Shown here one piece after another: positions 37,261 to 52,200 of a stretch of DNA of 64,000 bases; positions within the stretch are counted from its first letter, which is position 1; each line of letters starts with the position of its first letter. Origin of the DNA: Mytilisepta virgata (taxonomy: Eukaryota; Mollusca; Bivalvia; Mytilida; Mytilidae). Where the stretch lies: the NCBI GenBank assembly GCA_028015205.1, contig JAPWFG010000067.1, forward strand, positions 61,001-125,000, written 5' to 3'. Position numbers and translations under genes: made by a program. The notes beneath the pieces are model-generated. The model was not told the DNA's origin. It was given only the letters and a program-made list of their open reading frames with translations, and searched no databases.

Positions 37261-38635
37261 TTTGATGGCCCAAACAGATATTTGAGCAATTACCATTTTT
37301 GTATGTCATCATCATTAGCTTTGCTTTAGAAATCTTTGGAACCAGACTTTGTTGGAATAGTCCTTTAATGGTTTCCTTTCAAAAATATATTTGGGGATCC
37401 AGGACTAAAGTAATCAGGATGGCCTTCATTATGAAAAATATAAAAATTAGCAAAAAGATATTTAAGTATTTTGTGAAAGTACTGGGCTAATTATGACAAG
37501 ATTTTGATTTGGTCATCCTTTCTTAAAATTGTGACCTGGGATCTGAATATTGGTCAAATATGTCTACTTAAACAAAAATATATTTATATTAGTAGTATCC
37601 AGTAGAAAAAATTGGTTTTAAAAAAGTATTTCTGAGGATTTTTTTTTAAAATCATATTAAATATGACCACACATACATTACCAATGGGGAAAATATTTAA
37701 TGTATTGAGTAATGGTGATCCATTTTAAAAGTTATGTCTGGCTGAGCTTACTGAATAAACTATACCATTTTTCATTTCCTTTGTCATTGTTTGTTATTTT
37801 TATATCATAATGTTCCCAGCTTTACAAAAAGCCAGGGATATTGTAGTGTCCCTAGAAATCTTAAAGACTATAAAAGATGGAAGCTTGAAACTAAAAGTAA
37901 GAGTTTCAGTATATGATGTAGTTAGAATTGAAAGTTTGAAAATTTTAGAAATCAATTATCCAAGAACTCCTTTTTCATAATTGATAGACAAATGAAATTA
38001 GGTTTATTCAGGCCAAAGGTTAATTTGGATATGCCCTTTAGACATACTAAGTAGTGAAAATGTATATTTCAAGATATCTAGTAACACAGAAATCTTTTGA
38101 ACAATTGAATATATACGATTTAATACATGCTGTGTCAAATAATGATTTTGAATTTTTGTACCACTCCTGGGGTTGTTACCGCTGGTGGGTCCAAAAATTT
38201 GAAAAATCAATTGTCCAAGAACTTAAACTGAAGATAGAAACATGAAATTAGTTGTATCAGTAAAACTGTAAGAGTTTTCTGTGCCAAGTGTTTCATAATT
38301 TGGATATATTCCCTGAGGGCAGAATTATTGCAAAACATCTACATGTATTTCAAGATATTATAGGATGTTGAAACTCTCTTTCAATTCTTAGCTCATACAG
38401 TTTTGTATCTCTTCTACTACCGATAATAAAAGACAGATCAGGATACAGATTGTACCACTGTTTGTTCTTTGTTGGCTACTTCATCATTAAAGATAAAACC
38501 ATGTCTATTTATGTGTAGATGCTTTGATAGTTTGACAACTCAGTGTACGCATGTTTCATTACTGACACATGCCCAATATCTAATAATTTTGTTATTTTGA
38601 TTTACATAATTCTTAAGGGATTTTTTAAATTTCAG
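37261..38635. other. Region upstream of the ANKAR-like start exon
   Basis: No gene seen. Two diverged copies of a roughly 290-base segment occur (about 37910-38010 and 38190-38300; shared AATCAATTNTCCAAGAACT and TTTGGATATNCCCT). Confidence 0.4.
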
Positions 38636-40249
38636 AATATTAGACTTTGGGAAGCAGTCTAGTCATTATGGCAGATGAGTTTGAAGCAAATGGATGGGCA
38701 GCAATCCATAATGCTGCCCACAGAGGTTTTCTGAAATCCATTGATTTCTTTCTCAGTGAGGATCATGCATTCATTGAGCTAGAAACAAGAGATGAATTAC
38801 ATATGACTCCATTTTTATGTGCCATTGATGGTAACAAGATTGATGCAGTTGAACACCTAATAAAGGCTGGGTCCAAGGTTGATGTAATGAATGCTCATAA
38901 CCATGGAGCTGTTGAGTTATGCGCTCTTAAACATTACATTGAAATGTTAGAATACTTGATAAAACAGGAGAATCCTCAGATACCAGTGTGGAAGAATGTA
39001 ATTAAATTCCTTAGTTCTGAAAGTGAAGAAGAAGCTGAAGCTGCTGGGAGATGTCTGGAAGTTTTAACCCGTGGTAGCAAGGAAAATGGCATCAATCCAA
39101 AATGGGAGCCTTTTTATAACCATGGTGGTGTAACAACCATAGTTAAAGTGGCAAAAAGTGCAATCAGTGATGATACTAAGGTTCCAGCTTTTAAAACCTT
39201 GTTGAATATTATTGAAAAGATGGAAGTGAAAGAGCAAGTGTCCAGCTCTGGAGGAATTCCAATATTCATAAGATTACTTAAGTCGAATAATAATGATGTT
39301 GTCCAGTTGTCAGCTGAAATTCTAAGAGAATTAGCACCCATTCCAGTGTTTGCAGAACAATTGGCTCAGAACAATGCAATACCAAGTCTTGTGAAAGTTT
39401 TACAATCAATTCAGAACACTGAAGTTTTAATACCAGTAACAGATTGTTTGGGAAATTTGGCAGAAGCAGATAAAAAATATCAAACACAAGTAGGCAATGC
39501 ACAAGGCTGCCTGCAGCAAATTGTCTCACTTTTGGAAGAGAAGCGTGAACGTGAATTATTGCATGCATTAGCAAGGTCAGTAGGAAAGATTGCAAATGAT
39601 GACCAAAATAATCAAAATACACTTGTTAGCTTAGGAGTAACTGTTCATATTGTAACTTTAACTAGATTAAAGAATAAAGATATTCAGACTACAGCTGTGG
39701 AGGCCATTCACAAACTTGCAAAAAATAATCCTGAAACTCAAAAAATCATTGTTCAGGAAAAAATTCCAGAATTATTGCTGAAGCTTTTGAAAGACAGCAG
39801 AGCAGAACAAGTTCAAGAAAAAACTGCTCTGGCATTATGGGCATTAGCAGGACAGGAGTTTGATGTGAAACGATACATTGCAGAGAAGATAGGAGTTAAT
39901 TTATTAGTTCAGTTTTGTAATACTTTATCTGACAATTTACATTATATGGGATCAGAATGTCTTGGAATACTTGCTCAGGGACCACTGAACTTTCAGTCCG
40001 AAATCTGTTCTTCTAATGGAATCACACCATTACGAAAACATCTTGGATCAGACAAAGAATATATTGTTCTAAGTGTGATAAGAACCATTCGCTGTTTATG
40101 TTTGGGTGTTGGATATGTGCCACACAAGAAAAATCAAAACATGATTTTGCAGTTAACTGGTATCAAATCATTAGTTGGTCTGATGATCCATTCCAGAGAT
40201 GAAACTATTCAGATAGAATCAGCTTTGACACTGGCTGCAGTTTCATTAG
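38636..40249 (+). CDS. ANKAR: ANKAR-like exon with start codon
   Basis: Acceptor TTTCAG at 38630-38635. Bases 38636-38667 are 5' UTR with an in-frame TAG; ATG is at 38668 (ATTATGGCA). The exon codes residues 1-527: all ankyrin repeats and most of the armadillo repeats in one 1.6 kb exon, unusual among the small exons that follow. Donor TTAG|GTGAGC. Unspliced, the frame stops at 40278. Confidence 0.92.
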
Positions 40250-43200
40250 GTGAGCAGTTTCATTCATTATACATTTAGTTTAGCTGTATCGACATGCTGA
40301 ATACTGTTTTCATTCATTTGTAGCTTACAAAATTAGGATTTTTAATTATATAACCAATTGCTATCCTAACTGATTTTACATACAATTAGCGAATAACGTA
40401 AATAGTGGAAAAATTGTGATACATGTATTTTTTGTAAGATAGTACTTATTTAATTTTACTATGATCATTTGGAGACAAATCTAGAAACTTATTCATGGAG
40501 AAGTTTTAGGTATACTTATGTCCATGAAAATGACCAATTTTGGAATTGTTTACAGTTATATTCTGTACTGATATGTATTATAAAACTACTCACTGTTAAT
40601 TGTGTACAAATGGGAGCTTGGAAGCTCAAAAGAAAGAAACTTTGATCAATTTCTCTTTCTAGATTAGGGTTTGAATCATGTCATTAATTCTTACCAAACA
40701 GGGTAAAGTGGGCAGAACTATTGCCCCATACAGTAAGGTGCAGAAACTACCCTGAGGTATTGTCAAGGAAAATTAATGTCTTGTCGGTTTGGTAATTTAA
40801 CATTTCCATTTCTATTTTATGACAAATAAAAGTGCAGAAAAGAAAGTGGGTTTTGATTTGTGTATTCACACAACAGCAGCTGTTAGACTCATATTTATAT
40901 ACAGATGAAAATGTATAAAATGGTTAAAAGGTAAAATATTGGGAAATTTGTTGATTTTTGCGTTTTTGTTACCAGTATCATTCTAAAATGCAAAGTTTGA
41001 AAGACAAAACAAAGGTTAAGGTTGCAAAATTCATGTTTACTGGGTATAAAGCAGGGACTAAAAGAGCCAACTATAAAATATATTGGCCAATCATACATGT
41101 ATATATACATTGTACACCCTAGTTAAGATTGCAACAATTCTTTTCAGTTGTTTTATGCACAGAGATATTATCAGCTTAGAGCTCTTCAAGTAGAACTATA
41201 CATGACTACATGTACTTGCACAAAATGATTGCCTTAGGGAGCAACCATTTGATTTTAACGGGGGGAGGGGGGCTAGGATCAAATTTGTAATAATAAGGCA
41301 GGACCAGGATTTTGGCAAAATAAAAAACCAGGATCACTTTAGGTGCGAACAAAATTCATTATCTGTGTCAATCAGGGAATTATTTGGTTTAAATAAAAAT
41401 AAAAATTTAGGCTGTGATATTGTCTGGGAAAAAAATCCAGGACCAAAATTTCGCTGAAAAAATTGGCAGAAACTAATATTTCATCCTCCTTTCCCCCCCT
41501 TCATCATAAAAATCAAGTGGTTGCTCCTTTAATCAGGTTAACATAATGATTGAAGTGAATCTTTGTTTTCTGTACATGCAGTGCACTTTGGGCATGAATT
41601 TATGATGCAAGGATATATTAATGTAGTAAGTTAACATTGAGTCTTATGTACTACAAGTACAGCTTAGTACATAAAGAGTATTTCAGATACATGTACATAT
41701 ATTAATACTACATGAAGTCTAATGTACATGGACTCCCAATAATTTTAAGCTTGCATGAATATGATTATTGCAGTACCTGTAAAATGATCTACAAGACAGA
41801 TACAATATATTTGTTACATTATATAAGGATTCAGTACAAAATTTTTTTAATATCCATTAGTTTTAAACATTCAAATCAAATTCAGATTACAATATGTTAT
41901 GCTTATTTCAAATGAAAGGAGAAGATATGATTTTAGCCATTATTTGGCCCCATCTGACATGAAAAATTAAAAGTAAGATTTCAGATTCAAAATTGTATCA
42001 TTTTTATCTTATAATGATCGAACTTTAACAATCTATCGATTATTGTACAAAATGTCTTCCCATGATGCAACAGCGACATCATAAACATCTGCTGATTCAA
42101 GGATTTGAAGAAAACTGAGTGTTTTCACAGTAGTTTTTGGTCAAAACAACTATGAGAAACACAGCGTTGCCAAAAAAGATTTTTTAATATAATATTTGTC
42201 TTACATAAAGACACATTTCAGTGAAATATCTTTTTAAGCTATGTTGTTGCTCATTTCAAAATTTTAATTCAAAGGTCCAAAAATGAGTAAAGTTTGGTGT
42301 TTTTCATTGATTTCTTCACAAGTAGCCATCTTTGATAGCATATTGTCACTATTACAGAAATTTCTTGTTGAAAACAAAACATTTTCCTTTACATGCAACA
42401 TTTTAGGAGTAGTTAATGATAGCTGAGAGTAGATTTTTCAATACTTTTAATTTTGGAATTCAAGGGGCCAAATATCAGGCCAAATCATACCATATCCTTT
42501 GACTATATTTTGGTGCAGGAGGATAAGTTTATGTTGGACTATCAAATTTGGAATTATATTTACTTTGTCCCTTAAATATGTAGAATAATTGGTTAAACCA
42601 TTGGTGGATCAAGGATGATTCCCTGTCTGGGGTTTTGAATCCCTCTTTTTAATAAAAAGAAGGCCAAAAATTTATAGATATGTACCTGTACAAATGTAGG
42701 TCAAAAAATGTTTTTCTGGAAATTTTAAATTGGATTCTTCACTGTTCTCCTCCTTTCATTTGCTATAATATTGAGTGATAGAATGTTTGTTTGTTTGTTT
42801 AGTTGGGGTTGAATGCCGTTTTCAGCACATTTGGCTATTTCGCGGCAGCCAGTTTTTATTGGTGGAGGAAGCTGGAGTACCTGGAGATAACCACTGACCT
42901 TCCGTAGAAAAATTGGAAATCCTTGTCAATTAAGAGTGGTAGAATGAAATAAAGATTAATGCACATGGGAAATGTTTGCAATAATTATTTCTCCAGTCAA
43001 ACAGAGCTTAAAAAAAGTAAAAAAGGAAATATATTATAAATATAATTTTCTTTGTATGAATCAAATTACAAGTATTAATTGTATAACAATACTTAATTCA
43101 TTTCCAACCATGTATGATTGAAAAACCACGGGATGTTAACTCAATATTTCCATACATAATCTCATGGAAAATTCACTTTCTATTATGTCATACTGTCATT

Positions 43201-46200
43201 TTATTGTCAGGAAGTAAAACAACTTAAGAAACTTTATCAATATAATTTGATCAAATTTTGTATGGTGATATACAAACCATATGACTTTATCAATGTCAAA
43301 ATATTGATCCTGTTTAACTAAAAATATTTCTATTGTATAAATTTACATTTTATATGCACAATTTACCTCATGCTGTGCACTGAAGTTTTTATTGTATGCA
43401 ATTTGTTTCAAAATTTGAATTGATTTTTGACACCAATTTTTTTGAATTTTCTTTATATGTACTATTTTGATATCTGAAATAACCCTTGTAATGGTCTCTC
43501 AGGATAAGTTTCATAGTAGTAGACATTATACACACATTACTAAAAATACATGTATTTATATGTAGTGTGAATGATCATGTGGCTTAGAAACAGTTTACCA
43601 AGCATTTATCACGGTTTACATGCAGTTTTTTGGCCAGTTTATTTTTCCTGTATTATAAATATTTCACAATAAGCTGTGAAAACTGAAGCTGACAACCCTT
43701 GAACATTGTGATGTATCAAAAATGATGTTTGTTTCAGAAATTTTTTTTTTATATAATACACATATCTACTATTCTTTTAAAAATTTACTGATAGGGTATA
43801 CATGTACCATTAGTACAGAGAGGCAATATACAAATGTATATGTATATCCTACATTAGATATATGTGTATCAACAGCATAGAGATGTTTGTGGGAATTAAT
43901 ATGTATATTGTTAACTATTAAGTACAGGATAAAAGACAAATAAATGAGTTTATTCCTTTTGAAATATATGTTTAACATACATGTAGGTATTGTAGTAGGT
44001 TAGTGTTATAGACATCCACCCCCTTCCTCCCGATGATTTTTACTTAAATATAAAACATCAGCATCTTAAAATTGGCTTTTATTTGTCACTGTGTTGAATA
44101 GAATTTGAGATGGATGTGTATTTTATGTCTAGGTAACCAGCCAGTTTTAGATGAAATAAAGAAATATCCTGAGTTTAGTTATGTGAGAATACTTAAGTTA
44201 ATGTACTCATTTGATCCCATGGTACGACTACTGGCAGGATTAGCACTGGCAACATTTGCCTATAATAACATTGCAGAACAGAAGGAGATAGCAGACCAGG
44301 GTGGTGTCAGATTTAACTGTTTTGTTCCATTCTTACAGTCCAATGATGAAATGTACAGATGTCTGGCTGCATTTCAGGTAAAACATACATTCCACCAAAG
44401 GTTGAACCATGAATAAATATTATATGGCTGTTATTGTATGACCATTTACTTTATTATTCCTTTCCATGCTCTGTTGCTAGTACATGTATTTCGATTCTAT
44501 CCGCAAATTAATACTTGAAATTGACCTTTTTAAAAATTGCAAAATTAGTGAAAACTAAGGAGTTCTTCCCCTCATGCATAGCTGTCATTAGACGGCTTTG
44601 GCTTTACCCCTTTTGGTCATTCTGGCATTTTTTAATGGCTCTTTTTGGATTGTTGTTTTGGTTTTCAACATTTTAGGCCTCAATGAGCTGGAAATTTTAG
44701 GCCTAGGAACAGATGAGTCGTAAATAGACAAAATGTGCTCATCTTGTGTAATAAAATTGGTATCAAAGGATTTTAATTTAACCAATGGATTGAGTTGGAT
44801 AGGGAATAAAGTGATGTTTTGTTCTTTAGTAATTCTAAAGTTTTTTATGTGATTTTAAATTTCAGTTTTTAAACATTGTTCACATCATGAATAGAAATGA
44901 TGGCCCTGCACAAATTGAATCACCTTGATTTACATTTAAGCATGAATGATGCTGGTTATAGGGTTCAGATTCAATCTGCAGCAAGTTGTTAGGGGATCCA
45001 TATTTTGAATTTGGAATACAAGTTAGAGGGTAATTAATGAAGCTGCAAAAATGTAGTCATCTAAATGACTTAAAGTTTTCTGGTTAAGTCTTGTATTAAT
45101 GAGTTTATGATATCACAAAAATTGTGATGACCTCTCTGTATGCATTGAATAGCACCAACTTCTCATCGCATAATTATTGTCCCAAAACTCTGGGATTATA
45201 AATATTTCACAATAAGCTGTGAAAACTGAAGCTGACAACCCTTGAACATTGTGATGTATCAAAAATGATGTTTGTTTCAGAAATTTTTTTTTTATATAAT
45301 ACACATATCTACTATTCTTTTAAAAATTTACTGATAGGGTATACATGTACCATTAGTACAGAGAGGCAATATACAAATGTATATGTATATCCTACATTAG
45401 ATATATGTGTATCAACAGCATAGAGATGTTTGTGGGAATTAATATGTATATTGTTAACTATTAAGTACAGGATAAAAGACAAATAAATGAGTTTATTCCT
45501 TTTGAAATACATGTTTAACATACTTGTAGGTAAATGTAGTAGGTTAGTACATATTACATCATAAAACATTTAAGTATTGGAATTGATTATGCACTGAATT
45601 ACATTTTTGAAATGGAGTGAAAGTAAAATACTATTATATAAAAACTTATTTAATTTATCCTACAGATATGATGTTATTTATACATGTAGAAACATAAACA
45701 TTTAGAAAACAGAATATAAAAATTACATTTATGTACATGTGTCTATATGATTTTTCAATATACACATGTACATGTACATGTAACATTCAGAAATAGTTTT
45801 GTGGTCTTCTTTATCACTGTGCAGTGACATTTCAGTAGATTTAATTGTTTTATCTCTTTCTTTGATCTGAACTACCAAATTATATATTGATGAAATCACT
45901 GGCAATTATTATCAGAACAGGAAATACCTTAATTGCTTTCTATTGATTATAAATCATGTCTTTATAAAATATTTCCAATAAAGTCTTTATCACCACAAGT
46001 ACAGTAAATGTTTATATTTTTTTAAACTAAAAATGGTTTCTTACAAATAAGAACAAGAAAAAGTACTCTGTTTCATTTGTGACAAGGACATTTTAAAAAT
46101 GTCCATTGCTGTCATGAGGTGATCTTTAAGCTAGTTTGGACTATACATGTTTTCATTTTACAGTGTGTATATTCAATTTTGCCATTTTCGTATATGCCAG

Positions 46201-49200
46201 TGCTCAGGGAGCATACCCTAGTCTTCAGGTTAACTCAACTGATATAATAAAAAATAAAGGGTTTTGCTTTCATCTGTTGCTGAAAGGATTGATTTATTGC
46301 AATAATTGCAACACAAGATATTGCCTTCTGATAGGTAGAAATGTTTATATTTCCAGTTTTTGTTTGAGAAATGTACAAATGTAAGATTGTATAATAAACA
46401 GGACTCCTGAAAATAATTATTCATCTGCTTTTATAATGAACGATTGCCATTGCTGCTTCATTACAACTTTTTATTTTCTTTATATTGTATTTTATCGTTT
46501 ATGTGTTATGACCATTTATAGTAAATGTGCTTGAACAAATAAATGTTTCGTATTTCGTTTTTGTAATTTGGTTAAAATAATAATTATATAGACATTTTGG
46601 AAATGAACCAATAAAAATCCAAAAATGCAATTGAAAAATGGAAAAAATCAGCAAACTCAAAAACTAAGAGATCTATCTATCTTCTTCTCCAAAACCACAT
46701 GGCTACTTGAAACCAAACTTGGTGGGGATGTTCAAAGCTTATGTTTCTGGTTCTGTTCCAAAATTCAACATGGCTGCCAGGGTCATTTATGCTTTTTGAT
46801 TGGCTAAATTTAAAAAATCTTATTCTCTTAAACTACAAAAGCAATTGAATTGTTACAATGTATATGGTAGGAATGATCCTTACATGGTCCTCTACAAAGT
46901 TCAACTTTTTTGTAGAATCTGAATTCCAAGATGCCCGCCACCACGGGACACATTTAACATAGGATCTTATGGGAAATACATACAAACATCTTCTTGTTAG
47001 AAACCATTTGACAGATGGAAGTAATATTATGCCTGAATGATCAGATAATGGTCCTTAACAAAATCAATGTTTTTGGTGCCAATCCGAAATTCAACATGGC
47101 TGCCAGGGTCAATCATGCACTCTGATTGGCTGAATATTCCAAAACCTCTTCTCTGAAACTACAAAAGCAATTGAATTGTTATATTGCAGGAATGATCCTT
47201 ACATGGTCCTCTACAAAGTTTATGTTTTTTGGGTCGATCTGAAATCCCAGATGGCCACCACCATAGGAGATTTTTAACATGGGATCCTATTGGAAAGTAT
47301 TAAAAAAACATCTTCTTGTTTGTAATAAGAAGTACAATCAAAGTTACATTTTTGTGTTACTTTTGTTGTTTAAGTTGTGTTGTTAGATAAAAGTGATCAA
47401 AGGGGCCAAAATTAGCCATTTTTGCAGGATACCTAAAATTTATATTTTTCATCCAATTTTAATGGGGATTTTTTTCTTTCAGTTTATCTTGATGAGTGTT
47501 TCTATGAGTGTATGTGAACATATTTCTTCTATCTTTTATGGTTTTTGAGATAAAGGGGTCTAAAAGGGCCAAAAAAGCAGTGTGCCTTGATATGTAATTT
47601 TTTCAGCTCACCTGGACCAAACTTTTTCAAAAATCTTCTCTGAAACCACTGAGTGGATTATAACCAAATTTTGTCACAAGCAACTTTGGGGTATCTACTT
47701 TAAAAATGTGTCGATTATGCTAATCAAGCTTAAAATATGGCGGCCATGGCTATTTTTAGAACATACGGGTAAACTGACATATTTTGCCTTATATCTCATA
47801 ATGCATTGTAGATACAGAAAAATGAATATGACCCTCCTTCTTTGCCTAAAAGAGTTCTTTGAAAGTCTCCATTGGGTCAAGTTGTACAACTATTTTTAGC
47901 TCACCTGGCTATTGCCAGGGTGAGCTTTTACCATCACTTGGCGTCCGTCGTCCATCCGTCGATAGCTTTTCATTCAAACATCTTCTCCTCAGAAACCATT
48001 TGGCCAATTCCAACCAGACTTTGCATGAGTGGTGTATGGAAGGTCCTCAACAAAGTTTCCTCATTTAGTTCTCATTGGTCAAGAACCATGGCCACCAGAG
48101 GCAATTCCTGTTTCTGATTGGCTGATTTTCAAAAATCTTCTCTGAAACCGCTGGGCCGATTGGTTTGAAAATTAATAAGAATGATCTATGACATGTCCTC
48201 TACAAACATTCTTCAATTCATTTTGATCTGACATGAAACATGGCTGTCGTAGCTAAAAATAGAATATAGGGGTGCATGTGTTGTTTTTGGCTTATAACTT
48301 AAAAACCGTTACAGATATCAAAAATCTGACATGGGATAAAATTGATCAGCATGACAAGATCTACCTAACCTGAAATTTTGAAAGAAATCCCAAAACCCAT
48401 TTAGGAGTTATTGCCCTTTTTTTGTCAAATTTTCAAAATTTTATCATTTTTCTTCATTTATCTCCAAAACTATTTGAGATAGAAGTGAAATGTAAATTTG
48501 AAAAATGTTTGCCATGTTGAGATCTACCTACCCTGAATTTTTAAAGGAAATCCCAAAACCCATTTAGGAGTTATTGCCCTTTTTTTGTCAAATTTTCAAA
48601 ATGTTTTCATTCAAAAATCTTCTCCTTTGAAACCGCTGGGCCGATTGGTTTGAAACTTAATAGGAATGATCTATGACATGTCCTCTACAAACGATCCTCA
48701 ATTTATTTTGATCTGACATAAAACATGGCTGTCGCAGCTAAAAATAGAATATAGGGGTGCATGTGTTGTTTTTGGCTTATAACTTAAAAACCGTTACAGA
48801 TATCAAAAATCTGACATGGGATAAAATTGATCAGCATGACAAGATCTACCTAACCTGAAATTTTGAAAGAAATCCCAAAACCCATTTAGGAGTTATTGCC
48901 CTTTTTTTGTCAAATTTTCAAAATTTTATCATTTTTCTTCATTTATCTCCAAAACTATTTGAGATAGAAGTGAAATGTAAATTTGAAAAATGTTTGCCAT
49001 GTTGAGATCTACCTACCCTGAATTTTTAAAGGAAATCCCAAAACCCATTTAGGAGTTATTGCCCTTTTTTTGTCAAATTTTCAAAATGTTTTCATTCAAA
49101 AATCTTCTCCTCTGAAACCGCTGGGCCGATTGGTTTGAAACTTAATAGGAATGATCTATGACATGTCCTCTACAAACGATCCTTAATTTATTTTGATCTG

Positions 49201-52200
49201 ACATAAAACATGGCTGTCGCAGCTAAAAATAGAATATAGGGGTGCATGTGTTGTTTTTGGCTTATAACTTAAAAACCGTTACAGATATCAAAAATCTGAC
49301 ATGGGGTAAAATTGATCAGCATGACAAGATCTACCTAACCTGAAATTTTGAAGGAAATCCCAAAACCCATTTAGGAGTTATTGCCATTTTTTGTCAAATT
49401 TTCTAAATTTAACATTTTTCTTCATCTCCAAAACTATTTGAGATAGAAGTGGAATGTTTGCCATGTTGAGATCTACATACCCTGAAATTTTAAAGGAAAT
49501 CCCGAAACCCATTTAGGAGTTATTGTCCCTTTTTTTGTCAAATTTTCAAAATTTTAACATTTTTGCATTTATCTCCAAAATTATTTGAGATAGAAGTGAA
49601 ATGTAAATTGAAAAATGTTTGCCATGTTGAGATCTACCTACCCTTAAATTTTGTAGAGAATCCCAAATTCTGTTTAGGAGTTATTGGTTTGTGTAATTTG
49701 AGGTCGGGTCCTGTTACATTTATTTAAGGTTCACCCTTATTCCTGGTCAATTTTATCAACTTCCTGCCAGGACTACCACCATCAGGGGACATATTTTAAC
49801 ATTAAACCTTATGAAAAATAAATCTTCAACAAATTTTCCCTGAACAATTGAACCAATTGCAACAAACTTGGTCAAATAGTTGATTAATTGTCCAATGAAA
49901 ACCAGACTCCAGGTGAGCGATACAGGCTCTGGTGAGCCTCTAGTTTATAGAAGTCATTGCCCTTGAAATGCTAAATTTGACAATATTTGCTGTTTTTTTT
50001 CAGGAATGAGATTCAATGATATAAATTTTGTAGTTTTGTAGCTAAAACCAGAATGTTACTGTGTCGACTATGACCACTCCTATAATCAGTAGATTTGATC
50101 CAAATTTTCTCATATTTTTTTCAGGTTGTAGTTCTTTCCAGAATAATACCTGATGAAGAACAGGCATTGTCTTCTGCTGCAGGAATCAAACTACTTGTAG
50201 ATATTCTAATAGATTCAAGTTCAAATGAGACCATTGCATTAGCTTGTGATTGTATTGCAAGATTAGCACACACAAGGGCAGGTAAATATTATATTATCTT
50301 GTTTTACTTCTTGTATACATATTTTTTTCTTTTTTTTTCTTTTTTAAGTTAGTTTAGAAATTTAAATATAAAAATAATGGATAAAAAAGTTGCAATTACA
50401 AGAGATTTGGATTACTAATTGAACATTATCTTTTTAAAAATCTTTATTGTGGTTAAAGGTTATTATCTGACAAATTTAGAGTTGTTTATCCTTTGCCAAA
50501 TTATTTTGTTAAGATTTCATGGAGCTTCAACTTTTATCCATAAACCATAATATAATGTAATATTATAAGATTTATTTTAATCCTCATTTTTACAAATACC
50601 ACTTTGGATAATTTTATTTAAAGTGTAGAGTATTCATTTAACACGCACTCAAAAAGTTCAACTCACTACAAAGTGATTTAGTAATAAGTGAATAAATAAT
50701 TTTGTAGGTTTTTTATTACTCTATGTAAATTAGATTTTATAATTTAATTAAGGTTTTAGATACTGACATTGATTACCCACTTCAGTCACAAACTAATACA
50801 AATATTTAAATAAGTTTTAACAATGCTTTTATGCTTGGTTGATTTGTTTATTCATCAAACTAACTAGTTTTATATCTGATATTTCCTTTACAGTCTACTT
50901 TTGTCACAAACATTAAAAGCTTACAATAAGTTATTACGTACATTTTAATGAACAAAATTAACTGTGGTAAAGGTATTGAAATTGAGAAATAGATCATTTA
51001 TCTTACAAAGGGGGATAACTCATAACAGAAGAAAACAGATTTCCCCCCCCCCCCACTTCCTTTAATAGCCAGTGCATAATAGAACTAAATAAAAAGTTAT
51101 AACTCACCAACATATCCATAATACTGAAATATGAAACATTACAAGTAGCTGACAATCCTTGTCTCAAACTATTTTTTTTAGGATTTCTAATTAAAAACTA
51201 TGTTTGACTTTGCCCTTTCTTTATTCTTATATCAAAATATGTTTGCTGTCTTTGAACTTTGAGATAACAAACTGCGAGTTAGATGTATATATAATAAATA
51301 AATTTATGGTTTTTCAATGACCAGTTAATCATTATGGTACTGCAAATAATGACACTGGATGACAAAGAGAAATGTTGCTGGAACAGCTTAAATTTACAAT
51401 TAGAAATTTGCTTGTTTGGTACTTTGTTTTCCAATTTTGTACTCCATTTGTTCAATCCTATCCACACATGCAGTATCCTATTTGGTTGAATGAAATTATT
51501 TTTTAAAATTTTTATTTTTCATTTGCAGTACCAGTACCAATATTTTGTTTTTTTAGGGGTACCTGCAGCTATTGTATCCATTGATGCTGTAAAATATTTA
51601 TGTGAACAACTTCTGTCTTCTGCTGAACAGATACGTGGGAATGCTTCCATAGCTTTGGGATACCTGTCATACAACCATGCAGGAGAAAGACAACTTTTGA
51701 ATAGGTGATGTATAGCTTTGAAGCTTTAATAAATAAAAGTTATTTTACTTATTAAAGCCTGAAAAAAAAAAAAAAAAACATTACAGTGTTCTCCCCAGAA
51801 ATTTTGGATAGTATCACATTTAACATACTTTCCTATTTGTAGATACCGCTTCGGACCACGTCGCAGAAATGTACATGTACAACTGCCTTGCATGTTTATT
51901 TGTGAATGATGTATTGAATTTACATTATAATATATTAAATGCAATAATTTGTTCTTTTCTTGTTTTTATTAAATAAAAATAAAGAAATATTTATAGTTCA
52001 TTATTTTTTAAAATGTCATAATGTCTGCCCATTATCTACATCTACTAAATAGTGACCACCTTCAACTTATTGAAGATTACATGCATGTCACAGGAGCCAG
52101 ACATAGATTAATAAATTTACAATTTGAAAATATAATCAAAAAGAGTTCTAAACAAAAAATATGTACAGAAAAAAAACCAAACTCAGAATGTATGAATAAT

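Noticed and set aside
42600..42660. GGTGGATCAAGGATGATTCC, similar to ends of known DNA elements
   Set aside because: No matching inverted end was found nearby.
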